Positions 38,201 to 45,605 of a DNA stretch of 64,000 nt are shown in pieces. Within the stretch, counting starts at the first letter, position 1. Every line of letters starts with the position of its first letter. Below the pieces are notes generated by a model. That model was not told the origin of the DNA and ran no database searches. It saw nothing but the letters and a program-made list of their open reading frames with translations. The stretch comes from Bacteroidota bacterium (GTDB taxonomy: Bacteria; Bacteroidota; Bacteroidia; UKL13-3). The stretch is from assembly GCA_030680835.1 (NCBI GenBank), contig JAUXUD010000022.1:1-64000 (forward strand), read 5' to 3'. The position numbers and the translations under genes are program-made.

Positions 38201-39581
38201 CACCAAATTTACTTATGGCCCAAGTGGTTCGCGTGTGATAAAAGAATATTACGATCCGGCAAGCAATCAAACTACTTTCACTTTTTATATACATGATGCA
38301 AGTGGTAATACGCTGGCCACGTATCAATCCCATGCAAACCCTGCCACACCTGCCACCACACGTTTGCAAAGTATTTATATCTATGGTTCGTCCCGCCTGG
38401 GTGAGCAAAGGGTAGATTACTCGATGACCCAACTTGACTCTTTAAAGAATACTCACAGTACGCGTTGGAATAGCTATAGAAGCAGAGGACTCAAATATTA
38501 TGAATTGAGCAATCATTTAGGAAATGTACTGGCAACCATCAGTGATAGAAAACTGCCTGAAAACCCCGGTGTAAATAATCCGATTCAGTTTTATAAAGCC
38601 GATATATGGACAACCATTGATTATTATCCGTTTGGGAGTGTTATGCCTGGCAGAGTGTTTAATCCTGGTACAAGTCAATATGGTTATAATGGCCAGAGAA
38701 CTACTGATGAAATTGCAGGTGAAAGAAATCATTATACTGCTGAGTTCTGGGAATATGACCCAAGAGCTGTACATCGTTGGAATATGGATCCCGTTGTGAA
38801 TCCTTCGGAAAGTCCTTATGCTATTAATCACAATAATCCAATTAAATACAGTGACCCCAAAGGTGATAAACCTGTGGAAGGAGATGGAGACGGTGGAGAT
38901 TGTGTAACATGTCCAAAGCCCAAAGCAGAAGAAAATCTTGCAGGAAAAGATAATTTATCAGGTTTTGCACAAGGTTTAAAAATAACACCAGTTGCTCCAA
39001 AAGCTTTTTTTTCATCGGATAACCGCACAGAACTTGTAAAACAAATCGACCAAACGTATACAAATTTTGTAGAAGGCGATAATCATTGGGCTTTTAAAAT
39101 TCCTGTTGCTGGTTCAGCAGCTCAAGCGGGTAGAAGAGCAGCATACGGTGAATATGCCGGAGCTGCCGCATCTTTAGGAATGGCTTTTTTGGAGGGACAA
39201 GGACTAGGGCTAGCTAATTCTGCGGCTGCTACAGGATATTTAAAAAATGCGGGACAACTTGGCAATTTTGCATCTGTAGATGGATTTAGTTTGGGTTTGG
39301 GTGGAACAAAATTCATGTACAATAGTTCTTTAGAAGCAGCTTCTAAAGGCAAGTGGTTTACTTCAACTTTATTTGGAAGCTCTGGTGAAGCTTATACTAA
39401 ATTGGCTTTGGGTTATCCTCAATCAAAAAATTTAGCTCAAGAAGTTTATAAGACACAAATATTAGGACTTTCTATAAAAGGCACTGCAGCCTCACAAGGT
39501 ATAGGTGTTTCAACAGGTGGTGGAATTCAATACATGGGAGTGTTTTTTAAAAAATCTGATATAGTTAAAATCGGTTTTTAG
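32235..39581 (+). CDS. Rhs-repeat protein with DUF6443 domain and C-terminal candidate toxin
   Basis: A 2448-residue polymorphic-toxin candidate. It has a signal-like N-terminus (to about 21). A DUF6443-like domain is at about 330-470 (YSEGGKRKDIVAYMDG, QATLVGESIYDHQGRAAIQV). A Pro/Ser linker with a 69-bp tandem repeat is near 36005-36165. YD/Rhs repeats run from about 1500 to 2170. The Rhs core-associated end reads YDPRAVHRWNMDPVVN and PYAINHNNPIKYSDPKG. After this the tail (about 2220-2448) changes in composition and ends in GGGIQYMGVFFKKSDIVKIGF. That tail has the place and size of a polymorphic toxin domain. The putative immunity gene follows 11 bases later. Confidence 0.88.
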   Translation: MKFIKYILMICWCGFFSKADAGVEPAVSSYLQGKYFINYIPNPDFISTGAIFTNGLSGFAYSGGQYGFPSTQQVRKIDNLLHLYIDADALEYINFSYKLEVKIEITAHIKGTPSPTIFTLETLVINFNPTERTSFNEKASLHFANAGYVHYRVISAIFTPGLTDAQKARVVKIINLSSEIIIERYQVFDATLVPNGASLFHHHNTVSDELVIWWGCQLGSELFELEWAYVDNYGVAGIERMAVDLKYNKDYNLSRNASRVQLSTNSYVIPMVYERGYIIFRVRFIGKKYDVTTDKVYQIPGQWSDATYGTGPNLSTFTHKLKIVTPHEADKKNWQITTSYSEGGKRKDIVAYMDGTQRNRQTITGLSTEQATLVGESIYDHQGRAAIQVLPVPVPLDPYPYYTPNNRRLMYYNNFNRNNAGSPYSRADFDITQNLCGTLTAPMNTNSGASNYYSGSNPDKTNENAYIPDAKNYPFTQTEFTPDLTGRIRKQGGVGINHQLGSTHETEYYYGTPMQEELFMLFGNEAGIASHYKKNVVKDPNGQLSVSFLNLSGNVIATALAGNPPANLSQLDSYQPDSIDVDLLAYNNKDTANAELISNQSIIVSTQSDYEMRYTVSNVAYQTTLCNGIQLCLDCVYDLHLKVIDNYSCNHVIYDTSLVVGPFTFNDSAMNVNDHCPNSNVAFDSDNLPEPFTINLPVGSYTIIKSLKVNNAAADAYVEHYINRFNTECNSVYNDILNEQLALIDPDACNIEDTAVAENRCDIARFAMLNDLSPGGQYGLINWDDNTATDPTSIFNTSNSLPQPGANWKAPANGGYFDENGVRIKVNNPVTNLLVYPEQLSNLSDFLAIWEESFANSLLPYHPEYCYLDWCSQINSASFDYDVNMTLTMNYNDAIANGFFAPLTNDPYFVPTATHYIPTITSLMSAQLLNYHNTNYSMLQMAVMTSFSAGNIPYTITDINNWISSPASNPAIANNVWETYRAFYISKKEELQYADRVKYAMDHCTSAGGYNECIGANPFNWQRNSFGNFGIPMNGKFFTSHQACSQWTYQLYANKSIRFPAFQTVFTTIDPYTADPNTTIQQAGNYVSASGPCEKGVATHRENCPPTTFSGDIVNLMNQLMARRKFTGKDTINSILNGVMRSDFIPGGKVEWKGDYNSKKFTGVLTAGKKKCEFIIDLPKGISPENFEFITSIIPDTLTINPLTGYTYSAIITIKLINSNITITTKLHNTCYPFSYCKRCPPVIVATKPIGPGNSKETAIKLPSQNSTPAQPVNPALSSQTAIKLPSQNSTPTQAVNPALSSQTALKLPALSTPAIANPTLQNATLLNPVNSSGSINDSFLATSSGTPPPTTGNWICNPCKIISIKYDSAGQTVRMLPDAYSCDPCHPKLDSAITDTIVNQCIEQQVQAAYLNAQNSYQQILDSIRIAFRSLYIEHCLQATETFTAGYMDAMHHFTLYYYNQAGNLVKTIPPVGVVKLNNSQIQIAKNYQSGTSSSPIYNNHGFKSQYWYNSLDQLREQTQPDHDGKSVFFYDYLGRMVASQNPEQKTYQKYSYTLYDSLGRINEVGELNNVTTVLTEPKARNQIQFLTWLYNSSYTRKQITRTRYDEAYTSVVNSYFGGDARNYRGRVASSMYFETNVTTYTNATHYKYDIHGNVKRLVQDLVKLPAKILEYDYDLISGKVNQLSYQPGSADRFIHRYLYDADNRLTQVQTSRDSFVWDNDAVYEYYKHGPLARTVLGQNKVQTQDFTYTIQGWIKGVNSPTLDVKTDPGHDGGPGSDHSLIARDATGYMLRYFTNDYKPIGNGFMYEPTYTGTNYHRQNKDLYNGNIQSMITAIGSPKNSNVAMGTLATAYTYDQLNRITQMQAFTGPNIGTINNSFINSVAMTDYACTYSYDANGNLVTLSRNGTTQSGQQQMDDLDYYYYPGSNRLSYVNDLVASGNYPNDIDAQSNLNYTYDKIGNLKSDNKEGLTINWNVYGKIKTIIKGTANTKFTYGPSGSRVIKEYYDPASNQTTFTFYIHDASGNTLATYQSHANPATPATTRLQSIYIYGSSRLGEQRVDYSMTQLDSLKNTHSTRWNSYRSRGLKYYELSNHLGNVLATISDRKLPENPGVNNPIQFYKADIWTTIDYYPFGSVMPGRVFNPGTSQYGYNGQRTTDEIAGERNHYTAEFWEYDPRAVHRWNMDPVVNPSESPYAINHNNPIKYSDPKGDKPVEGDGDGGDCVTCPKPKAEENLAGKDNLSGFAQGLKITPVAPKAFFSSDNRTELVKQIDQTYTNFVEGDNHWAFKIPVAGSAAQAGRRAAYGEYAGAAASLGMAFLEGQGLGLANSAAATGYLKNAGQLGNFASVDGFSLGLGGTKFMYNSSLEAASKGKWFTSTLFGSSGEAYTKLALGYPQSKNLAQEVYKTQILGLSIKGTAASQGIGVSTGGGIQYMGVFFKKSDIVKIGF
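36005..36165 (+). repeat. 69-bp tandem repeat within the Rhs gene
   Basis: A 69-bp (23-codon) unit starting CATTAAACTTCCTTCACAG recurs at 36011, 36080 and partly at 36149. It encodes a Pro/Ser/Thr-rich linker (SQTAIKLPSQNSTPTQAVNP pattern). In-frame repeats of this kind can vary in number. Confidence 0.8.
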
Positions 39582-39592
39582 TTAATATTAAA

Positions 39593-39952
39593 ATGAATAT
39601 ATACTTAATGAATGGTTTTGTTAATTTGAATCCAGTTAGTGCAAATGGTCTATTTCATTACCAAATTACAACTTCAACTGAAATAACCAATAGAAATTTG
39701 GGATGCAAATTAAAATTATGTAAATTAAACGAAAAATTAATTTATTATAATTTAAAAACACAATCTCAATTTGAATTTGAAGCCAAGAAATTTTCTGAAG
39801 AGCGATTCATTCAAAATCTAGATTTGAGATTGAATGCTGCTATAAAATCTGTAATACTCGGTACAAAACCTGTTGATTCAAATAAAATTGAACCCGAAGT
39901 AAAAGAAGTTGAAAGCCATGCAACTAAAGTTAATATTCAGATTTTAAAATGA
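39593..39952 (+). CDS. Candidate immunity protein for the Rhs toxin tail
   Basis: A 119-residue cytoplasmic-looking protein with no signal peptide and no recognised family. It starts 11 bases after the Rhs gene and overlaps the next gene by 4 bases. It is very AT-rich, like the Rhs tail but unlike the Rhs core, a usual sign of swapped toxin-immunity cassettes. A second in-frame ATG lies at 39608. The assignment rests on position, size and composition only. Confidence 0.6.
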   Translation: MNIYLMNGFVNLNPVSANGLFHYQITTSTEITNRNLGCKLKLCKLNEKLIYYNLKTQSQFEFEAKKFSEERFIQNLDLRLNAAIKSVILGTKPVDSNKIEPEVKEVESHATKVNIQILK

Positions 39953-42552
39953 GTATTTCAAGAATAATTTTCCGCTTGTATTATAAATCAAAGGAGATGC
40001 CACTCGGGATATTTTGTATCCTTTTATTACATTCTAATCTTGCCTCCGCCCAACTTCACCTCGAACTCAAAGACAACCCCAAATACACAAAAACCATTGA
40101 GCAATTATGGCAATTAAAAATTAGCAATTTGGGTAGCAATACAGAGCATGTAGTAATTAGTCTGGAGTTGAACGATAGTGCGCAGCAACTCATTTATTCG
40201 GGGAGCAGTCGCATGCAGGAAATACCACCCGGAACAAGATTGCTGAATCGTGAAGGATGCATTCCAATTAATGATGAACAGACAGATGCAACAGCATTTC
40301 CTATGAAGCCCGGCATCTATTATTTCAAGTTCAAATTAATGGATGCAGGTACTAACCAAATGCTATTTTCGGGTGGTTTTACCATGGATACAAGAGCCGT
40401 TAAGAGAGGCCTGGCTGCACTTACCCAAAATAAAATCAGGTTTGGAGGTTCGGCTTCGGTTGCTGGTCAGCAAAGCGATTTCAGCGGCTTAAACTCAGAA
40501 GTGCCTGCAAACTATACCCGGGTTATGTTTAACCCTACCCTTACTTTATGGGAAGTGCCTGTGTCTTTAAACTATCTTTACAGCACCGAAAATACACCTA
40601 ACAGGCAACCCATCAACCAGTTCTCGGTTCAGTTTGATCCCTACCAGTACCGTGCCAACCTGGAGGCCAAACTTACCGAAAAATTTGAAAGTGTGAAGGA
40701 TTTTAAAAATCCCCTTGATGTTAAAAAATTAGATAACTTTAAATCCATGCTCAAAGAAAAACCGAGTCTGGCCCTGGTTAAAGCAAGCAATAAAATTGGA
40801 GGGAAATTTAATTTGGAAGAAATACAGAATAAAATTAAAGAAGGTGAGAATATTGATAAGATACTCGATAACCCGGATATGAACTTACAACTGAATGAGC
40901 TTAATAATTTAACGCAAAAGTACAATTTGAAAAATGTTGAAGATATTGATAAAGCCGGTAGTACCGTACCAAAAAATGAGCGTGAAAAACTTCGCAAACT
41001 ATTTGCCCTTAAAAAACAATACGAAGAGTTAAAAAGTAAAAAAAGTAAAATAGACGAACTTAAAATAAAATACAAAAAAGCATTGCTCATTAAACAAAAA
41101 ATGGATGGTATTGATAAAGGTGAATTTAGTACGCTTATTAAAAATAAAGTAAATTTAAAAGCTGGCTTAAAACAATTTGGGATGATGGGAGCAGGCACTA
41201 AAATATTAAGTTCCATACAAACGCTTGCTATCGGAAGCACCTATCCCTACTTCTCGGAACAAACCCTGAACGGAGCCCGGGTAGATGGATTTCAGCTTGA
41301 AATGAATCCCGGTATTTTTTACATAAATATAGCGATGGGCAAGTCAGCCATCAAAGCATATGAATCTACTTTTTCTCATAATATTTATAGCGTAGACCAG
41401 GATTTAACCGCCATAAAAGCTGGCCTCGGAAAAAAAGATGCAACACATATTTTTTTCACGGGAATACAAATAAAAGATGTGAATGATACATCGGATACAG
41501 CTCCACAAAAAAGATTCACGCCCAGGGAAAATTATATTTTGGGTACGGACCTGCAACTCTCATTCTTAAAAAAGGCTATACTTATGGGGGGAGAAGTTAA
41601 TGGCTCGATTTATACTACGGATCAAAATGCCATTCCCAACCCGGCAGATGCAACGGATAAAATTGGCGCCAATCTGCCTTATGGAAATGAGTTGATTAAA
41701 AAGCTGAATTCCTCTTCCAAATTAGGTTATGCCTATAAAGCATTTACAAATATTTTACTAAATAATTCTACAAATATTACGGCAAAATTCAGTCATGTTG
41801 AGCCTTCTTATTATTCAATGGGAAACGAATTTTTATTGAAAGACAGAGAAGCCATACAGCTTAATGCGAGTCAGTCATTGTTCAAAAATAAATTCACTTT
41901 TGCGGGCTATTTCGAAAAAAACAACAATGGTCTGCAACCCTTTGCTACACTGTATAAAACTGTATTTACCCGTTATGGCGGAAGCATCCGGTTGAATACA
42001 AAAGTGATTATGTTCATGCTAAACTATGCGCCTTATTTTCAGTCGGTAAGTTCATTAAGTGATAGCGGCAATTACACCAATACCGGTGAAATGATTACTG
42101 CTACGCTTCTGTTAAAATATAAATTTTCAAAAAAGGTTCAGCTTCAAACCCAGTTTGGAAATATATACCAAAAACTCACCGGCTCGGTTCAGGCATTGGT
42201 AAGCTCGTACAGCTTTATGCAAAATATAAATTCTCCGGCTATGGGTTTGCAGCTTAGTGCAACCTGGTCGCCAAATCAGAATATTGGAGGACAAAGCAAA
42301 AATGTGCTTACCGCAAATTTGAACGGTACTTTACGTATTCGTAAAATCTGGTCGAATACAATAGGTTATATTTATTATGACTTTGAAGGAATTGAATTAA
42401 AAACAGGCTTTTATTATGTAAGTCAGTTACCCATTACTTCGCACATGCTTATTGACATACGTGTGAGCAAAAATACATATACCAATCAATTGTATCCCGA
42501 TTCAAATTTTTCAGAACTTTACCTGCGTTATGGACTAAAAATTCAATTTTAA
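39949..42552 (+). CDS. Outer-membrane beta-barrel with TANFOR-like N-terminus and helical insert
   Basis: An 867-residue envelope protein with a signal peptide (to about residue 35, ASAQ). Residues 36-145 form a beta-sandwich resembling the start of the 23492 protein (QLWQLKISNLGSNTEHVVIS ... FPMKPGIYYFKFKLMDAG). Early barrel strands follow, then a charged, coiled-coil-like region at about 237-403 (LRKLFALKKQYEELKSKKSK). The rest, 420-867, has alternating transmembrane strands and ends in LYLRYGLKIQF, a typical barrel end with C-terminal Phe. It is the last gene of the Rhs operon, overlapping the immunity gene. It may export or anchor the Rhs proteins, which lack T9SS domains. Confidence 0.72.
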   Translation: MSISRIIFRLYYKSKEMPLGIFCILLLHSNLASAQLHLELKDNPKYTKTIEQLWQLKISNLGSNTEHVVISLELNDSAQQLIYSGSSRMQEIPPGTRLLNREGCIPINDEQTDATAFPMKPGIYYFKFKLMDAGTNQMLFSGGFTMDTRAVKRGLAALTQNKIRFGGSASVAGQQSDFSGLNSEVPANYTRVMFNPTLTLWEVPVSLNYLYSTENTPNRQPINQFSVQFDPYQYRANLEAKLTEKFESVKDFKNPLDVKKLDNFKSMLKEKPSLALVKASNKIGGKFNLEEIQNKIKEGENIDKILDNPDMNLQLNELNNLTQKYNLKNVEDIDKAGSTVPKNEREKLRKLFALKKQYEELKSKKSKIDELKIKYKKALLIKQKMDGIDKGEFSTLIKNKVNLKAGLKQFGMMGAGTKILSSIQTLAIGSTYPYFSEQTLNGARVDGFQLEMNPGIFYINIAMGKSAIKAYESTFSHNIYSVDQDLTAIKAGLGKKDATHIFFTGIQIKDVNDTSDTAPQKRFTPRENYILGTDLQLSFLKKAILMGGEVNGSIYTTDQNAIPNPADATDKIGANLPYGNELIKKLNSSSKLGYAYKAFTNILLNNSTNITAKFSHVEPSYYSMGNEFLLKDREAIQLNASQSLFKNKFTFAGYFEKNNNGLQPFATLYKTVFTRYGGSIRLNTKVIMFMLNYAPYFQSVSSLSDSGNYTNTGEMITATLLLKYKFSKKVQLQTQFGNIYQKLTGSVQALVSSYSFMQNINSPAMGLQLSATWSPNQNIGGQSKNVLTANLNGTLRIRKIWSNTIGYIYYDFEGIELKTGFYYVSQLPITSHMLIDIRVSKNTYTNQLYPDSNFSELYLRYGLKIQF

Positions 42553-42567
42553 TTCCACCCCTATTAT

Positions 42568-43317
42568 ATGAAAAAATACGCGACCGAACTATTTCTGTTT
42601 TCATTCTCTCTCGCTGTTGCATACTTCATGGGTTGGAATAATACAGATTTGATCTGGAGTTTTTGGATTACCAGTCTTGTTGTAGGTTATGTAACTATTT
42701 TTCGCACCACGGTGGCACCTCTTAGACTTTTAACCAAATTAATACGAAACCCGGAGGATACCAAAAAGTTTCGGGAAATGCCGACAGTCACGAAACTAAA
42801 AATCTCGGTCTTTATTTTGTTTTTTATTCCAATGAGTTTGTTTTATGTAGTTTTCTTAAGTCTTCACTTCTGTATATTCCATGTGCTGCTTGCCTATTGG
42901 TTGCATGGGTTAATGCCACATCCCGGGATAAACGATATTCTGACGGAGGCAAATAGTGGTGGCTTCTATGTTTCTTTTCAGATAGTTAAGGTTCTCTTAA
43001 TTTCTTATTGGACAATTGTGCTCCAAAAACTCATTTTTGATTACAGAACTAATTGGGAAAGAGGCAGCAATAAGGTAACTAATGTTAAACAAGAGTTTTT
43101 TTCTTTCGATAGCCTTAAACGGCCATATGTGCAGGTTGTGAGAATTATTGCTTTAATGGTTATATTGTTCTTGCTGCACGCTATTGAAGTGAATCAGTAT
43201 CTGATTTATGTGGTGATTTATAGTTTGTTCTACTTTCCAATGCCGGCCTTCGGAAAGCATAAAACTGTTCATGCAGCGACACACAAACCAAACAATGACG
43301 AACAGAAAGATTCATAA
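42568..43317 (+). CDS. DUF6498-like integral membrane protein
   Basis: A 249-residue membrane protein with about six hydrophobic segments (FSFSLAVAYFMGWN, FWITSLVVGYVTIF, LKISVFILFFIP, IIALMVILFLLHAIE, YVVIYSLFYFPMP). The N-terminal GWNNTDLIWSFWITSLVVGY pattern fits the DUF6498 family as I recall it. It starts 15 bases after the barrel gene with no TAnnTTTG box, so it may be transcribed with the Rhs operon. The next gene starts inside its 3' end. Function unknown. Confidence 0.65.
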   Translation: MKKYATELFLFSFSLAVAYFMGWNNTDLIWSFWITSLVVGYVTIFRTTVAPLRLLTKLIRNPEDTKKFREMPTVTKLKISVFILFFIPMSLFYVVFLSLHFCIFHVLLAYWLHGLMPHPGINDILTEANSGGFYVSFQIVKVLLISYWTIVLQKLIFDYRTNWERGSNKVTNVKQEFFSFDSLKRPYVQVVRIIALMVILFLLHAIEVNQYLIYVVIYSLFYFPMPAFGKHKTVHAATHKPNNDEQKDS

Positions 43318-44413
43318 AATATTGCCCTATTGTATTGCCTCAGTTTGGATTGCAAACGGGCTATTTTGTAAGGTTCTGAATCTTGTTCCCAGACACGAAC
43401 AAATTGTTGCGGAAATTTTAGGTGACGAATTCTCCAGACCCTTGACAATTTTAATCGGACTTTTAGAAATTACTATGGCAATCTGGATTTTAAGTGGCTA
43501 TAAGACAACGTTAAATACGGTTACACAAATCGCAGTAGTTGCAACCATGAACACCCTTGAATTTATGCTTGTCCCCAGCTTGTTATATTGGGGAAAACTA
43601 AATTCACTTTTTGCATTTCTATTTATTTTAGTAATTTACTTCAACGAATTTTATTTTAACAAAAAACAACACACACAGCTGATGTTATCATTTCTAAAAA
43701 ATCATCCATTTGCAGTTGAAGCGTATTTTGAAAGTTCACTTGTTTTGACATTTGCAGTTCCAAAAGAACAATTACAACACCTTATTCCAGAATGTCTGCA
43801 GCTTGACACATTTCAAAATAAATGGGCTTTTATAGCGGTTGCACTGGTTCAAACAAAACACTTGCGACCAAAAGGTTTTCCGAAATTTATGGGAAACGAC
43901 TTTTTTCTTATTGGTTATCGGGTGTTTGTTCGATATATTAATATTGCAGGTAAAAGTTTACGTGGTTTATATATCCTCAAATCAGAAACAGACAAAAAGA
44001 AAATGGAGTTTATGGGAAACCTATTTACCCATTACAATTACACAACTACCGACATTACGCAATTTGAACAAAAAAACACAAAAGTAATATCTTCAATTCA
44101 TTCAAAGTTCAAAATCACAATAGCTATAACAGAAGAAGAGGTTTCTTTGCCCGAACATTCACCCTTTGCAGACTGGAAAGAAGCAAGAAGATTTGCAGGG
44201 CCTTTGCCTTATACGTTTACCTATAACAAAGAAACCAAAGATGTTTTAATCATTGAAGGAGTAAGACAAAACTGGGCACCAAATCCTGTAAAAGTGATTG
44301 ATTATAATTTCGGCTTTTTAAACTCCCTCAAACTTGAAAACCCAGTCCTGGCAAATGCGTTCATAATTAAAAATATTCCATACTACTGGAAAAAAGGTAA
44401 AAAAGCCGTATGA
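43295..44413 (+). CDS. DoxX-like / DUF2071 fusion membrane protein
   Basis: A two-domain protein of about 372 residues. Four hydrophobic helices of the DoxX-like type (about 10-125: LPYCIASVWIANGLFCKVLN, ILIGLLEITMAIWIL) are followed by a soluble DUF2071/YqjF-like domain related to acetoacetate decarboxylase (VPKEQLQHLIPECLQLDTF, RGLYILKSE, GPLPYTFTY). The ATG at 43295 (MTNRKIHK) is preferred to the ATG at 43271 because it shortens the overlap with the upstream gene; both are in frame. The stop overlaps the methyltransferase start (ATGA). Function unknown. Confidence 0.78.
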   Translation: MTNRKIHKILPYCIASVWIANGLFCKVLNLVPRHEQIVAEILGDEFSRPLTILIGLLEITMAIWILSGYKTTLNTVTQIAVVATMNTLEFMLVPSLLYWGKLNSLFAFLFILVIYFNEFYFNKKQHTQLMLSFLKNHPFAVEAYFESSLVLTFAVPKEQLQHLIPECLQLDTFQNKWAFIAVALVQTKHLRPKGFPKFMGNDFFLIGYRVFVRYINIAGKSLRGLYILKSETDKKKMEFMGNLFTHYNYTTTDITQFEQKNTKVISSIHSKFKITIAITEEEVSLPEHSPFADWKEARRFAGPLPYTFTYNKETKDVLIIEGVRQNWAPNPVKVIDYNFGFLNSLKLENPVLANAFIIKNIPYYWKKGKKAV

Positions 44414-45168
44414 AACAAGTGAGAAAACCGTTTCAGGGTGTATTAAACATCATTCGTTTTAACTGGCATTTTTATATCATTGCTTTATGTTTGGTTTTGG
44501 TTATGTTTTATACATCCGGCTATTTTGAAAACCCTTATACAAGTTTCATTTACATTTTTGGCGTTTTAGTATTAGGCTCAATTATTTTTTCTTTGTTCAC
44601 TTCACTTTACATTTATGACCTTTCAGGACTTTACAGCTTATACTGGATTGACCAAAATAGTAAGGATAATATAATTGTAAATATCAATGCAGGGTTTGAC
44701 GAAACAAGTTACTTACTTCAAGACAAATTTAAAAATTCAGAACTTATCGCTCTTGATTTTTATGATCCTGAAAAGCATACAGAAGTTTCAATCAAACGTG
44801 CAAGAAAAGCATATCCGCCTTTTCCAAAAACAAAACAAATAAAAACATCAAACACAGAACTTGCCGACAATTCAGCAGATATAATATTTGTGATTTTATC
44901 GGCTCATGAAATAAGGAATGAAAATGAGAGAACAGCGTTTTTTAATGAATTAAAGAGAGTAATTAAACCAAAAGGGCTTATTTATGTAACCGAACATTTA
45001 AGAGACCTTCCAAATTTTTTGGTTTATAACATTGGTTCCTTTCATTTTCACACTAGAGCTTCCTGGCTCAAAACTTTTAATGATGCCCATCTAAAAATCA
45101 GACAAGAAATAAAACTTACGCCATTTATTTCTACCTTTATACTTGATAAGAATGGAAATACACATTAA
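44410..45168 (+). CDS. Membrane-associated methyltransferase-like protein
   Basis: A 252-residue protein with two N-terminal hydrophobic helices (about 20-70) and a class I SAM-methyltransferase-like domain (about 85-245). In the latter IIVNINAGFDETS stands where motif I is expected, without the classical GxGxG. ELIALDFYDP, DIIFVILSAHEI and VIKPKGLIYVTEH follow as later motifs. Catalytic competence is uncertain. It is coupled to the genes on both sides by overlaps. Confidence 0.7.
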   Translation: MKQVRKPFQGVLNIIRFNWHFYIIALCLVLVMFYTSGYFENPYTSFIYIFGVLVLGSIIFSLFTSLYIYDLSGLYSLYWIDQNSKDNIIVNINAGFDETSYLLQDKFKNSELIALDFYDPEKHTEVSIKRARKAYPPFPKTKQIKTSNTELADNSADIIFVILSAHEIRNENERTAFFNELKRVIKPKGLIYVTEHLRDLPNFLVYNIGSFHFHTRASWLKTFNDAHLKIRQEIKLTPFISTFILDKNGNTH

Positions 45169-45547
45169 AATAATTGGTATTCTATTAATTGCTTTGGCAT
45201 TGTTTCACATAGTCTTTCCAAAGTATTTTAACTGGGACAAAGAACTTAAATCACTGAGTTTAATCAATCGTCAAATGATGACTGTGCATACATTTTTCAT
45301 TGCTTTTATCATATTCCTTATGGGTTTACTTTGCTTGACATCTTCAAGCGAATTAATTGAAACGCATCTTGGCAAAAAAATATCACTCGGACTTGGTATA
45401 TTTTGGACTGTTCGACTGTTCATTCAGTTTTTTGGTTACTCGTCTGAACTATGGAAAGGTAAAGTATTTGAAACATTAATACACATACTATTTTCATTAC
45501 TTTGGGCATATTTAAGCATTATATTTTTGACAATATATTTCAATTGA
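45152..45547 (+). CDS. Small four-helix membrane protein
   Basis: A 131-residue protein with four hydrophobic segments (IIGILLIALALFHIVFP, FFIAFIIFLMGLLCL, LGLGIFWTVRLFIQFF, LIHILFSLLWAYLSIIF). The ATG at 45152 is chosen over the TTG at 45143. It overlaps the methyltransferase-like gene by 17 bases. No family recognised; its arrangement of helices faintly resembles DoxX-like proteins. Confidence 0.65.
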   Translation: MEIHIKIIGILLIALALFHIVFPKYFNWDKELKSLSLINRQMMTVHTFFIAFIIFLMGLLCLTSSSELIETHLGKKISLGLGIFWTVRLFIQFFGYSSELWKGKVFETLIHILFSLLWAYLSIIFLTIYFN

Positions 45548-45605
45548 CAACCACAAAAAAGATAGGGACAAAAAAACAACTGCAGGCAATAAATAAGCAT
45601 TCAGT

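Noticed and set aside
40641-41240. 199-codon minus-strand open frame
   Set aside because: It is antisense to the charged coiled-coil part of the outer-membrane barrel gene; its Leu/Ser-rich translation is the expected shadow of Lys/Glu codons.
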